From contig DKTZ01000039.1 of NCBI GenBank assembly GCA_002490425.1, forward strand, positions 1-13,099: a stretch of 13,099 nt of DNA, given 5' to 3'. The notes below the pieces were generated by a model, which worked only from the letters and a program-made list of their open reading frames with translations, searched no databases and was not told where the DNA came from. This stretch comes from Ruminococcaceae bacterium UBA7217 (lineage in GTDB: Bacteria > Bacillota > Clostridia > Oscillospirales > Acutalibacteraceae). Shown here piece after piece: positions 1-7,513 of this stretch (position 1 is its first letter; each line of letters begins with the position of its first letter). The position numbers were made by a program, and so were the translations under genes.

Positions 1-14
1 TGAAAAAAATTTTT

Positions 15-23
15 TGGTATAAT
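15..23 (+). promoter_or_regulatory. Extended -10 promoter for the HAAS-like gene
   Basis: TGGTATAAT matches the extended -10 consensus TGnTATAAT exactly, with TATAAT at 18-23. Any -35 box would lie just outside the window. Transcription should begin near position 30, leaving a leader of about 35 nt before the TTG start at 67. Confidence 0.6.
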
Positions 24-66
24 TTTATCGTGAACAATGATTCACTCAAGAAAAGGAGGAGAAAAG

Positions 67-879
67 TTGAAAATATTTATCGACAAAATTGAAAACGAAT
101 TCAAAGACGTTAAATACAGCGAAATTCTTTATCAGTATAAAAGACGCTTGCTTGACGAAATGAATGACCGTGCCTGTGATGTAAGGCAGGCAGGACTTCA
201 GGATGAAAGCGTTATTGAAGACTTGATTTTATCCGAATATCCGAATATCAGAGAGGATTATAACCGCTACTATGCGGCGGAAAAAAGACGCAGGAAAGAG
301 GCATTGGAGCATAAATTACTCCTTATCGGCACACCGCTTCTTATAATTCTTTCGGTTGCGGTTTACATAGTGCTGGGTATTCTGTTTAAGGCTTGGAGCG
401 GCAACTGGCTCATAATTGTGGGCACAGTTTTCACAATGTGTATTTTGTGTATGCTTGCAGGTATCAGAAAGCTTATGCGCCTTAAAAAGATTTTCCACCC
501 GATTGCCCGTCTTTTGGCGGCAGGCTGTGTAATGCTTGTTGCAGTTTTTGTGTTCCTTTTGTGCGGTGTAACAATCGGCTGGAGCGCAACGTGGCCCATT
601 ATTCCCGGCGGCGTTATTGCGCTGCTTCTCGGTGACCTTGCCTTTGCTTTCCTTACGCACCAGAAATTCGCAATGATAAATACTTTTATTTATCTTCCGG
701 CAATATTCACAATGCTTTACATTATTTTGGCAGCATTTAATATTGTATCTTGGGGCAGAGGCTGGGCGCTCATATTCCTCGGAATTGCCGTTGACGCAAT
801 CATTGGTTTGCTTATTCTTCTTAATAATGCAAAATATAAATATAAGCAGGAGGTTGAAGACGTATGGAAAGAAAATTAA
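67..879 (+). CDS. HAAS/DUF1700-like six-helix membrane protein
   Basis: Probable integral membrane protein of 270 aa. I chose TTG at 67 because GGAGG (55-59) sits 7 nt upstream; the in-frame ATG at 37 lies before that site and has no ribosome binding site. Residues 1-75 are soluble and charged (KIENEF, YQYKRRLLDEM, then a tail of acidic and Tyr residues). This resembles the helical HAAS domain that often accompanies PadR-regulated membrane proteins in Firmicutes. Six hydrophobic segments follow at about 85-107, 114-132, 147-170, 176-196, 205-226 and 233-252. Each helix pair carries a WxxxW motif at its turn (W110/W114, W172/W176, W229/W233), so the membrane part looks like three repeated hairpins. 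The end overlaps the next gene by 16 nt, so the two are probably co-translated. The family call is by resemblance, and the function is unknown. Confidence 0.7.
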   Translation: MKIFIDKIENEFKDVKYSEILYQYKRRLLDEMNDRACDVRQAGLQDESVIEDLILSEYPNIREDYNRYYAAEKRRRKEALEHKLLLIGTPLLIILSVAVYIVLGILFKAWSGNWLIIVGTVFTMCILCMLAGIRKLMRLKKIFHPIARLLAAGCVMLVAVFVFLLCGVTIGWSATWPIIPGGVIALLLGDLAFAFLTHQKFAMINTFIYLPAIFTMLYIILAAFNIVSWGRGWALIFLGIAVDAIIGLLILLNNAKYKYKQEVEDVWKEN

Positions 880-2150
880 ATGCCGAGCTTTGGGATAAGA
901 TGCATTATCTTTTCCGTGACTTCAACGACAGAATGGTGCACGTTGAAATACGTTATGATTTTGAGATTGACGTTGACGCGCTCAAGACTGTTCTTATCTG
1001 CTTTTTTGAGAAAGCTCCCGTGCTTCACTCACGCTTTGTTGACAACCATTTAAGCACTCATTGGGAGGTTATGCCTTACAATATTGACGATGTTGTAACC
1101 GTTGCATACCCGGAAGATGTTGACAGGGCAGTTGACGAGTTTTTAACTCAGTACATACCGCCCGAAAGCCATCTTCAAATGAAGGTTGCGGTTTTCTTTA
1201 AGGACGGCACAACAACAATTTGCATAGTTGAAAACCATATGTGTATGGACGGCGGCGATCTTAAGTATTTTGTTAAGGCGCTTTGTCAGAATTACAATGA
1301 CTATGTAAATGAGCACAAAAGTCCGATTGCTCTTCGTACAGGCTCTCGCTCTTATGAAGAGGTTTATTCAAGCTTTTCGCCGACTGAAACGAGAATGGCG
1401 AAAAATCTTTACAAAAACGTATGCGCTAAGGACGACCATACTTTCCCCCTTACAAACAACAGCATTGCTGACGCTTCGTTCATTGCACGCCGCAAAATTG
1501 ACGAAGAGCGTTTTATGAAAATTAAGGCTGTAGGCAAAAAGCATGGCGCAACAATTAACGATATGCTTGTTGCCGCATACTTTTATTCACTTTATGAGCT
1601 TGCGGGCTACAACCCTTACGACAGCGTAACAATTTCCTGTGCTATTGACCTTCGCCGTCACGTTAAGGATACTTCTGAAATGGGTATTACTAACCATACC
1701 GCATTTATGCAGTGCAATATTCCCGAGCGCGGCCGTGACATTTTCCAAACGCTCAATTACGTTGTAAGAAGCGTAAATAAATTTAAAAATGACAAATTTA
1801 TGGGGCTTTACGGCTTGCCGCTTCTTAAATTCGGATACAGCATTTTGCCGCATACAGCTTCCGAAGAGGTTATTAAAATCGGCTATTCAAATCCGCTTCT
1901 TGCAATGAGCAATATCGGTATTCTTGATGCAAAGGGACTTTCTCTTTCAGGTCACGAGCCGACAGACGCATTTATGACAGGTGCGGTTAAATACAAGCCC
2001 TACGTTCTTCTTTCTGCAACATCATATAAGAATGTTGTTACCCTTTCAATGTGCGTAAGGGGCAACGAGCAGGACAAGAAGATTGTAAACGATTTCTTCG
2101 ATTTAATGGAGAAAAACCTTGATGTGCTTATCGGTGACACAGCGGAATAA
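864..2150 (+). CDS. Condensation/acetyltransferase-fold (CAT-like) acyltransferase
   Basis: Cytosolic protein of 428 aa with the look of the chloramphenicol-acetyltransferase-like superfamily, which includes NRPS condensation domains, alcohol acetyltransferases and WS/DGAT-type enzymes. The catalytic HHxxxDG motif appears as N124-H125-M-C-M-D129-G130: the general-base His and the Asp-Gly are kept and the first His is Asn. A stretch at about 228-236 (NDMLVAAYF) matches the conserved segment at the entrance to the second subdomain, and S-N-I-G near 350 fits the superfamily's late motif. No carrier-protein or adenylation domain is attached, so it is a stand-alone acyltransferase with unknown donor and acceptor. 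AGGAGG at about 848-853, inside the upstream gene, provides the ribosome binding site. The overlap with the membrane-protein gene suggests linked function, perhaps acyl transfer near the membrane (inference). Confidence 0.75.
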   Translation: MERKLNAELWDKMHYLFRDFNDRMVHVEIRYDFEIDVDALKTVLICFFEKAPVLHSRFVDNHLSTHWEVMPYNIDDVVTVAYPEDVDRAVDEFLTQYIPPESHLQMKVAVFFKDGTTTICIVENHMCMDGGDLKYFVKALCQNYNDYVNEHKSPIALRTGSRSYEEVYSSFSPTETRMAKNLYKNVCAKDDHTFPLTNNSIADASFIARRKIDEERFMKIKAVGKKHGATINDMLVAAYFYSLYELAGYNPYDSVTISCAIDLRRHVKDTSEMGITNHTAFMQCNIPERGRDIFQTLNYVVRSVNKFKNDKFMGLYGLPLLKFGYSILPHTASEEVIKIGYSNPLLAMSNIGILDAKGLSLSGHEPTDAFMTGAVKYKPYVLLSATSYKNVVTLSMCVRGNEQDKKIVNDFFDLMEKNLDVLIGDTAE

Positions 2151-2172
2151 AAGCAAATAAAAGTAAAATTAA

Positions 2173-2204
2173 CAGGGGACGAATTTTCGTCCCCTGCATT
2201 TTTA
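2173..2204. terminator. Bidirectional intrinsic terminator
   Basis: A perfect 10-bp stem, CAGGGGACGA (2173-2182) with TCGTCCCCTG (2187-2196), closes a 4-nt loop. A T-rich run follows on the plus strand (from 2199). The minus strand also reads into a T-rich stretch after the hairpin. It lies between two convergent stop codons (2150 and 2205) and can serve both genes. Confidence 0.9.
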
Positions 2205-3551
2205 TTATTTTATTCTTCTCGGTTTTCTTTGCTTTGCACGGAGTCTGTTTTTGCGTACGATGAGCAAAATGTAAACTACAATAAGCAGAACAGCAAGGCA
2301 AATAAGAATTTTCATAACAGGCGTGCGGAAAAGCGTTCCTAAAAAACCCGTAATTTTGAGGATTACCGAACCGCTGACATCCTCGCTTGCAACAAGATTT
2401 ACGGTTGCAACAACACTGTCGCCGTAAAGCACCTCTGCCTTGCCGAGAACATCACCTTTTTTAATGGGAGTATTTACTGTTTTCGGCGTTTCATTTTCTA
2501 CGGTGCGGATTTGCAGACTGCCCGTTTCTGTTCCCGTAGGAACGAGGGCTGACAGCTCCTGTTCGGGCACAAGAGACAAATGGTCGGTTTTCCAGTTGTA
2601 TTTAACGTCAACCACCGTCACAATATCGGTTTTTGACGTAACCTTTGTAAGAACTATGTTGTCGAATGCCCATTCGTAAATCTTTTTGCTGTCGGTGAAA
2701 GCAACATTTTCTTCAACCTCGTCACCGTCAATGTCGTACTGCGGCGCATTGAGGACAATTAACATATAGTTGTATCCGTTTTTTGATGCCGTGGTGATAA
2801 CGCAGTGACCGGCAAGATCTGTTGTACCTGTTTTAACTCCGAAAACATAGGGACAGTAATAATCCTTATAAGCGGGATTGAGTATTTTATTTGTGTTATT
2901 CAAATATCTGATATGAGGATATTTTTCCGTCGGCTCAATTTGATAACTTAAAATGCTGCAAAGCTCTTTAAACTGTTGATTTTGAAGAGCATAGGTCGTG
3001 ATTTTATAAAGGTCCTCAGCAGTTGTATACATATTTGTGTCACCGTTGTCAAGCCCGCTGGGGTTTATGAAATTTGTGTTTTCACAGCCGAGCTTTTTTA
3101 CAAAATCATTCATCATAATGACAAAATTATCCATATTTCCGCCGATGTAATCTGCAAGAATATTTGCGGCGTCTGCGGCAGAGGGAATCATTAAACAGTG
3201 CAGAAGCTCGTCCACCGTGAGCTGTTCGCCTGCAAGAATCCCGACGGTTGCGGCATTGAGCGCATAAAGCCCGTCAAGACACTCGAATTTTGCCGTTACG
3301 GGAGTATTTAAATCTTCGCAGTTTTCAAGTACAAGCATACACGTAACTATTTTGGTAAGAGATGCAGGTGCGGTTTTCTTTGTAGAATTTTTGTCGAATA
3401 TCACATCGCCCGTGTCAGTATTTACAAGCATAACAACGTCAGCCTCGGTTTCCAAAAGCGAGTTAAACGAGGCGTACGACGGAACACCGCACGAAAAAAA
3501 TACAGATAATATTAAAATTCCGGAAAGAAGAACACAAAATATCTTTTTCAA
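2205..3551 (-). CDS. D-alanyl-D-alanine carboxypeptidase, PBP5/DacA type
   Basis: Serine-type DD-carboxypeptidase (peptidase S11) that trims the terminal D-Ala of peptidoglycan stem peptides outside the membrane. I chose TTG at 3551, with GGAGG 8 nt upstream; this begins the protein with (M)KKIFCVLLSG, a proper signal peptide ending near S-Y-A at about residue 27. Total length is 448 aa. The catalytic S64-L-T-K67 (SxxK) and K240-T-G motifs are present. The second motif reads S124-A-A126 where SxN is usual. After the catalytic domain comes a beta-rich region (about 290-405), then a hydrophobic helix at about 413-435 and a very basic tail. That is a true membrane anchor, longer than the amphipathic helix of E. 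coli PBP5. The gene is monocistronic, between its own promoter (3602-3629) and the terminator at 2173-2204. Several DacA-type paralogues are common in Clostridia, so I assign no specific symbol. Confidence 0.92.
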   Translation of the reverse strand: MKKIFCVLLSGILILSVFFSCGVPSYASFNSLLETEADVVMLVNTDTGDVIFDKNSTKKTAPASLTKIVTCMLVLENCEDLNTPVTAKFECLDGLYALNAATVGILAGEQLTVDELLHCLMIPSAADAANILADYIGGNMDNFVIMMNDFVKKLGCENTNFINPSGLDNGDTNMYTTAEDLYKITTYALQNQQFKELCSILSYQIEPTEKYPHIRYLNNTNKILNPAYKDYYCPYVFGVKTGTTDLAGHCVITTASKNGYNYMLIVLNAPQYDIDGDEVEENVAFTDSKKIYEWAFDNIVLTKVTSKTDIVTVVDVKYNWKTDHLSLVPEQELSALVPTGTETGSLQIRTVENETPKTVNTPIKKGDVLGKAEVLYGDSVVATVNLVASEDVSGSVILKITGFLGTLFRTPVMKILICLAVLLIVVYILLIVRKNRLRAKQRKPRRIK

Positions 3552-3566
3552 AAGCTTTTCCTCCAC

Positions 3567-3595
3567 TTGAAAGTTAGCGTTAAATATATTACAAT
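3567..3595 (+). promoter_or_regulatory. Sigma-A-type promoter for the six-gene operon
   Basis: TTGAAA at 3567-3572, a 17-bp spacer, and TACAAT at 3590-3595. Transcription would begin near 3602, giving a leader of about 65 nt before the start codon at 3667. The site is interleaved with the opposing promoter of the carboxypeptidase gene. Confidence 0.55.
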
Positions 3596-3601
3596 ATATA
3601 A

Positions 3602-3629
3602 AGTATAACACAAATTACGGGAAATTCAA
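3602..3629 (-). promoter_or_regulatory. Promoter for the carboxypeptidase gene
   Basis: On the minus strand: TTGAAT (3624-3629), a 16-bp spacer, and TATACT (3602-3607), with TG one base upstream of the -10 (extended -10). The start point should lie near 3595, leaving about 45 nt to the TTG start codon at 3551. Confidence 0.6.
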
Positions 3630-3666
3630 ACATAAAAATGAATTTAATAATTCGGACGGTGAAATT

Positions 3667-4356
3667 ATGATATATGTTACGGGCGATACCCACGGCGACC
3701 GTGAACGGCTTTCTAAAATAAATCTTATGAAGCTAAAAGAAGGCGATACGCTTATTATTTGCGGAGATTTCGGCTTTCTTTGGGATAACAGCAAAAAAGA
3801 ACAGCGGTTTCTCAAAGATTTGGGCAGCAGGAAATACAATATTTGCTTTATTGACGGCACTCACGAAAACTTTGAGCTTTTAAACAATTACGAAATAAGC
3901 GAATGGAACGGCGGTAAGGTGCACAAAATTTACGGCGGTCTTTACCATTTGCTTCGCGGACAGATTTTTGAAATCGAGGGCAAAAAAATATTCACCATGG
4001 GCGGAGGAGAAAGCTCCGACATTGACATAAGGCGTGACGTGGACGCTTGGCAGAAGGAGGAAATACCCACTCAGGAGGAGCTTTTGGAGGGTGCGGAAAA
4101 CCTCGAAATTGCAGGGTATAATATGGACATAATCATAACTCATGAGCCGCCCTTAAAGGTTAAAAGCTTTTTAAATCTTAATGACAGTGAAATGCTCCGT
4201 GTTACTGCTCTTAATGCATATTTTGAAGAGCTTTCGGGCAGCTGTAAATTCAAAAAATGGTATTTCGGCTCGCTCCACAGAGATATAAGAATTTCATCCT
4301 CGCACAGAAGTCTTTTTACCGATATTGTCAATGCCGAAACAGGCGAAAAAATATAG
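3667..4356 (+). CDS. Calcineurin-like metallophosphoesterase, variant active site
   Basis: Cytosolic protein of 229 aa with the two-metal metallophosphoesterase fold. Motif I is D7-T-H9-G-D; motif II is G33-D34-F-G; motif III is G64-T65-H66-E67-N, where most of the family has GNH(E/D); motif IV is T-H159-E-P-P; motif V is G201-S-L-H204-R-D, where GHxH is usual. Two metal-site positions (Asn of motif III, first His of motif V) are therefore changed, although the motifs are otherwise in register. The substrate is unknown; phosphodiesters, phosphoproteins and nucleotides are all used in this family. It is the first gene of the operon: its stop codon overlaps the ribosome binding site of the MurE-like gene, which starts 11 nt later. 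The ribosome binding site (near 3653-3660) is weak. It differs in size and sequence from the two larger phosphoesterases at the operon's end. Confidence 0.82.
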   Translation: MIYVTGDTHGDRERLSKINLMKLKEGDTLIICGDFGFLWDNSKKEQRFLKDLGSRKYNICFIDGTHENFELLNNYEISEWNGGKVHKIYGGLYHLLRGQIFEIEGKKIFTMGGGESSDIDIRRDVDAWQKEEIPTQEELLEGAENLEIAGYNMDIIITHEPPLKVKSFLNLNDSEMLRVTALNAYFEELSGSCKFKKWYFGSLHRDIRISSSHRSLFTDIVNAETGEKI

Positions 4357-4367
4357 AGGAGAAAATA

Positions 4368-5894
4368 ATGGAACGACTTAAAGAATATATTAAACTTTTT
4401 AAGGACAACGGCATTTTTCTTGGAACGAAAGCAGATGAAAATACAGAAATAATTTTCATTTCCTACGATTCAAACAGAGTGGAAAACGGCACGCTGTTTC
4501 TTTGCAAGGGCGCTCATTTTAAAGAGGAATATTTAAAATCCGCCGAAGAAAAAGGCGCTGTCGCTTATGTTTCCGAAACGGATTATAATATAGGCATACC
4601 CTGTATTTTGGTGTCGGACGTACGAAAAGCTATGTGCCTTATGGCAGTATTTTACTACAAAAAGTGCTATGAAAAATTCACGCTTGTCGGCATCACGGGC
4701 ACAAAGGGCAAAAGCACGACGACATATTTCCTTAAATATATTCTTGACCTTTACCTTAAAAGCCAAAACGAAAAAATGTGCGGAGTTATCTCCTCAATTG
4801 ACACCTTTGACGGAATCGAAAGCTTTGAAAGCCATTTAACAACTCCTGAACCGTTCGACTTGCACCGCCATTTTGACAATGCGGCTCGCTCTGGACTTAA
4901 ATATATGGTTATGGAGGTTTCCTCGCAGGCGCTGAAATACGGCAGGGTTTACGGCGTGAATTTTGATGTGGGCTGTTACCTTAACATAGGAATTGACCAT
5001 ATAAGCGATGTTGAGCACCCCACCTTTGAGGACTATTTTGAGTCCAAAATGAAGATTTTTTCACAGTGCAAAACAGGCGTTGTGAACCTTGATTCCGACA
5101 AAGCGGACGAGGTTATGGAATATGCAAAGAATGCACCGAAAATAATAACCTTCAGCATTAAAAATGAAAATGCCGATGTTTACGGATATAACATTCACAA
5201 ATCGGGCAGTGACACAATTTTTACCGTCCGCACCAAAGATTTTGAACGGGAAATCACATTGACAATTCCGGGACTTTTCAATGTTGAAAATGCACTTTGC
5301 GCAATAGCGGTTTGCGTATCTCTCGGCATACCCGAAGAGTTTATTGTAAAAGGTCTTTACATTGCAAAGAGCAGCGGGCGAATGGAGATTTACGAAAATG
5401 CCGACAAATCAATTACTGCTATTGTTGATTACGCTCACAACCGTCTTTCCTTTGAAACACTGTTTAAATCAGTCGAAAAAGAGTATCCCGGTCGAAAGGT
5501 TGTAATTGTTTACGGATGCCCCGGTAAAAAAGCGTTTATCCGAAGAAAGGATTTAGGCGAAATCAGCGGAAAATATGCTTATATGTCATATCTTACCGAA
5601 GAGGACGCAGGAGAAGAGCCTATTCATCAGATTTCCGAGGAAATTGCAACGCATATTGAGTCTGTCGGTGGTAAATACAAAATAATCGACGACAGGGGCG
5701 AGGCTATCCGCACAGCAATTTTCGACTGCGGACAAAACAGCGTAATCCTCATTACCGGCAAGGGCAACGAAACAAGGCAAAAGAGGGGAACGCAGTACAT
5801 CGACTGCCCAACGGATGTTGAATATGCTGTTTCTGCTTTAAAGGAATTTGACGAAATTAACGGAATAACGGGGGAACAAAATGAAAAGAGATAA
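4368..5894 (+). CDS. MurE-like Mur ligase (UDP-MurNAc-tripeptide synthetase family)
   Basis: ATP-dependent amino-acid or peptide ligase of the Mur family, 508 aa. ATG at 4368 is chosen because GAGGAG (4356-4361) lies 6 nt upstream; in-frame codons further upstream overlap the preceding gene. The order is MurE-like: N-terminal UDP-substrate domain (to about 100), P-loop G111-T-K-G-K-S-T117, TTPE at 158-161, E183-V-S-S-Q-A, N206-I-G-I-D-H211, the probable carbamylated lysine K227 in YFxxK, S-G-R-M-E at 336-340, and D354-Y-A-H357 opening the third domain. In that domain the usual GCGGDRD is G-C-P-G-K-K, and the DNPR/DNPA-type specificity loop is replaced by T410-E-E-D-A-G-E-E417. I therefore call it a MurE homologue, not proven to be the cell's main MurE. 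It lies in the phosphoesterase operon and overlaps the next gene by 14 nt. Confidence 0.85.
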   Translation: MERLKEYIKLFKDNGIFLGTKADENTEIIFISYDSNRVENGTLFLCKGAHFKEEYLKSAEEKGAVAYVSETDYNIGIPCILVSDVRKAMCLMAVFYYKKCYEKFTLVGITGTKGKSTTTYFLKYILDLYLKSQNEKMCGVISSIDTFDGIESFESHLTTPEPFDLHRHFDNAARSGLKYMVMEVSSQALKYGRVYGVNFDVGCYLNIGIDHISDVEHPTFEDYFESKMKIFSQCKTGVVNLDSDKADEVMEYAKNAPKIITFSIKNENADVYGYNIHKSGSDTIFTVRTKDFEREITLTIPGLFNVENALCAIAVCVSLGIPEEFIVKGLYIAKSSGRMEIYENADKSITAIVDYAHNRLSFETLFKSVEKEYPGRKVVIVYGCPGKKAFIRRKDLGEISGKYAYMSYLTEEDAGEEPIHQISEEIATHIESVGGKYKIIDDRGEAIRTAIFDCGQNSVILITGKGNETRQKRGTQYIDCPTDVEYAVSALKEFDEINGITGEQNEKR

Positions 5895-6096
5895 CGGAAA
5901 AAACAGAAAGAGCTTTTCAAAGGCAAAGCTTTTATTCGGCATAGGTCTTACCGCATTTACGGTAATTTCAGAGGGCTATTTAATTTACAAAGAAAAGCAA
6001 GGCGAACTGACCGCCGCTTTTCCTGAAGCAGAAAATGAGATAAATGAAGTAATAGACAGTGTAGTGCGTGAAAAGGAGGTAGAAGCAGATGAATAA
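5881..6096 (+). CDS. Small single-pass membrane protein
   Basis: 71 aa, not a family I recognise. A basic N-terminus (KRDNGKNRKS) is followed by one hydrophobic helix at about residues 17-36 and an acidic, helical C-terminal half (PEAENEINEVIDSV). The positive-inside rule would place the N-terminus in the cytosol. A GGGGGAA ribosome binding site sits just before the ATG. Overlaps on both sides (14 nt with the MurE-like gene, 8 nt with the symporter gene) argue strongly that it is real and translationally coupled. It could be a small partner of the transporter or of a cell-envelope enzyme (inference). Confidence 0.75.
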   Translation: MKRDNGKNRKSFSKAKLLFGIGLTAFTVISEGYLIYKEKQGELTAAFPEAENEINEVIDSVVREKEVEADE

Positions 6097-7504
6097 ATCT
6101 ACTCTCGGAAAAATCGGCAAATACTGCCGTTACGGCGTGGGAGCTATCGGACTGGACCTTAGCTACGGTATGTTTTACACCTACCTTTCCTATTACCTTT
6201 CAAGCGTGCTACACATTCCCGAGGCATTTTTGCTTATATTAACGCCCATTGCCCGAATTTGGGACGGCATTAACGACCCGATGATGGGCACAATTGTTGA
6301 TAATACAAGAACAAAATTCGGTAAATACCGTCCGTGGATTCTTATAGGCGCTCTGTCAAATGCAATTGTTCTCAGCCTTTTGTTCACGTCCTTCGGAATG
6401 AGCGGAATGCCCCTTTACATCTACATAGCCGTAATGTATATCCTTTGGGGTATGACTAACACAATGGCGGACATTCCTTTCTGGTCAATGGTTCCGTCGT
6501 TTACAAGCGAGGAAAAAGAGAGAAACCTTGTAGCAACGGTTGCACGCACATTTTCAGGCGTGGGTCAGGGCATAATTTCAATTTTAACTCCCATAATCTG
6601 CCCGCTTCTTTCAAGCAATTTGGAAGAAAAAACCGACAAGGGCTATTCAGCCTCAGGCTTTTCAAGATGGGCAATAATCTGCGGCGTTCTGCTCGTTTTC
6701 TTTGCACTTATTTGCGTTCTGACTACCAAAGAAACAAATGTTGTGTATAACGAAAAGCAAAAATTCAGCCTCAAACATATTTTTAAGGTAATCAAATCAA
6801 ATGACCAGCTCGTTGTGTTTATGATTTTTGCAATGCTTTCAAATGCAGGCTGGTACCTTACAAGCTCAACCGCAACCTATTATTTCTCCGATTCTTTGGG
6901 CGACCCCGCAAAACAGTCGCTTTTCGGCACAATCGGCGCTGTGGGTTCAATCCTCGGTCTTTTGGTTGTGCCCGTGCTCTCGCAGAAATTTTCAAAGCGT
7001 ACAACCTACACAATTTCGCTGTCAGCGTCAATTGTGGGTTATGCGTTAATGCTTGTTTTCGGCGCGGTAATAAAAATCCCGATTGTGCTTGATTTCTGCT
7101 ACATAATCGCATCAATCGGCATATCCTCAATGTTTGTTTCGCAGACAATTTTCCTTGCGGACATCGTTGACTACGGCGAATACAAAAACGGAATAAGAAA
7201 CGAAAGCATAACCTTTTCAATGAAAGGCTTTTTGCAGAAAATGGCATACACCATTCAGACAATTGTGCTTTTCGGCACACTTTGGGCAATGAATTACAAC
7301 GTGCAAAGCAAGGCGGGTGCTCTTTCCGAGGGCACAAAAACGGGCATAGGTATTCTCGCTTTCGGCGCACCGATTATTTTTCTTACTGCGTCGCTTATAG
7401 TATTCAGAAAGAAATTCAAGCTCTACGGCGACCTTGCCGACAGAGTCCATGACTATATAATTTTAAAGCGTCAGGAAAGCGAAAATAACGGAACAGAAAA
7501 ATAA
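6089..7504 (+). CDS. GPH-family sugar:cation symporter (MelB-like)
   Basis: Polytopic transporter of 471 aa in the glycoside-pentoside-hexuronide:cation symporter family of the major facilitator superfamily. It would import a sugar or glycoside together with Na+ or H+. The diagnostic loop is clear: W58-D59-G-I-N-D63-P, then a G-K-Y-R-P-W stretch at about 78-83. D59 and D63 match the cation-site aspartates of E. coli MelB. Repeated hydrophobic segments fit 12 helices in two halves with a loop near residues 225-235. A GGAGG ribosome binding site precedes the ATG inside the end of the small gene. The substrate cannot be read from sequence, and no glycosidase lies beside it, which is unusual for the family. 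It is followed after 9 nt by a phosphoesterase gene. Confidence 0.9.
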   Translation: MNKSTLGKIGKYCRYGVGAIGLDLSYGMFYTYLSYYLSSVLHIPEAFLLILTPIARIWDGINDPMMGTIVDNTRTKFGKYRPWILIGALSNAIVLSLLFTSFGMSGMPLYIYIAVMYILWGMTNTMADIPFWSMVPSFTSEEKERNLVATVARTFSGVGQGIISILTPIICPLLSSNLEEKTDKGYSASGFSRWAIICGVLLVFFALICVLTTKETNVVYNEKQKFSLKHIFKVIKSNDQLVVFMIFAMLSNAGWYLTSSTATYYFSDSLGDPAKQSLFGTIGAVGSILGLLVVPVLSQKFSKRTTYTISLSASIVGYALMLVFGAVIKIPIVLDFCYIIASIGISSMFVSQTIFLADIVDYGEYKNGIRNESITFSMKGFLQKMAYTIQTIVLFGTLWAMNYNVQSKAGALSEGTKTGIGILAFGAPIIFLTASLIVFRKKFKLYGDLADRVHDYIILKRQESENNGTEK

Positions 7505-7513
7505 GGTGAAAAT

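Noticed and set aside
37..66. Upstream ATG extension of the HAAS-like protein
   Set aside because: The GGAGG ribosome binding site lies inside this extension, 7 nt before TTG at 67, so the extension is probably not translated.
4257..4367. Upstream in-frame ATG for the MurE-like gene
   Set aside because: It would overlap the phosphoesterase gene by 100 nt and has no ribosome binding site. ATG at 4368 has GAGGAG 6 nt upstream and matches the usual MurE N-terminus.
6858..7370. Minus-strand open frame of 170 codons
   Set aside because: It lies wholly inside the symporter gene, has an Arg/Cys/Leu-rich shadow composition, and has no promoter or ribosome binding site.
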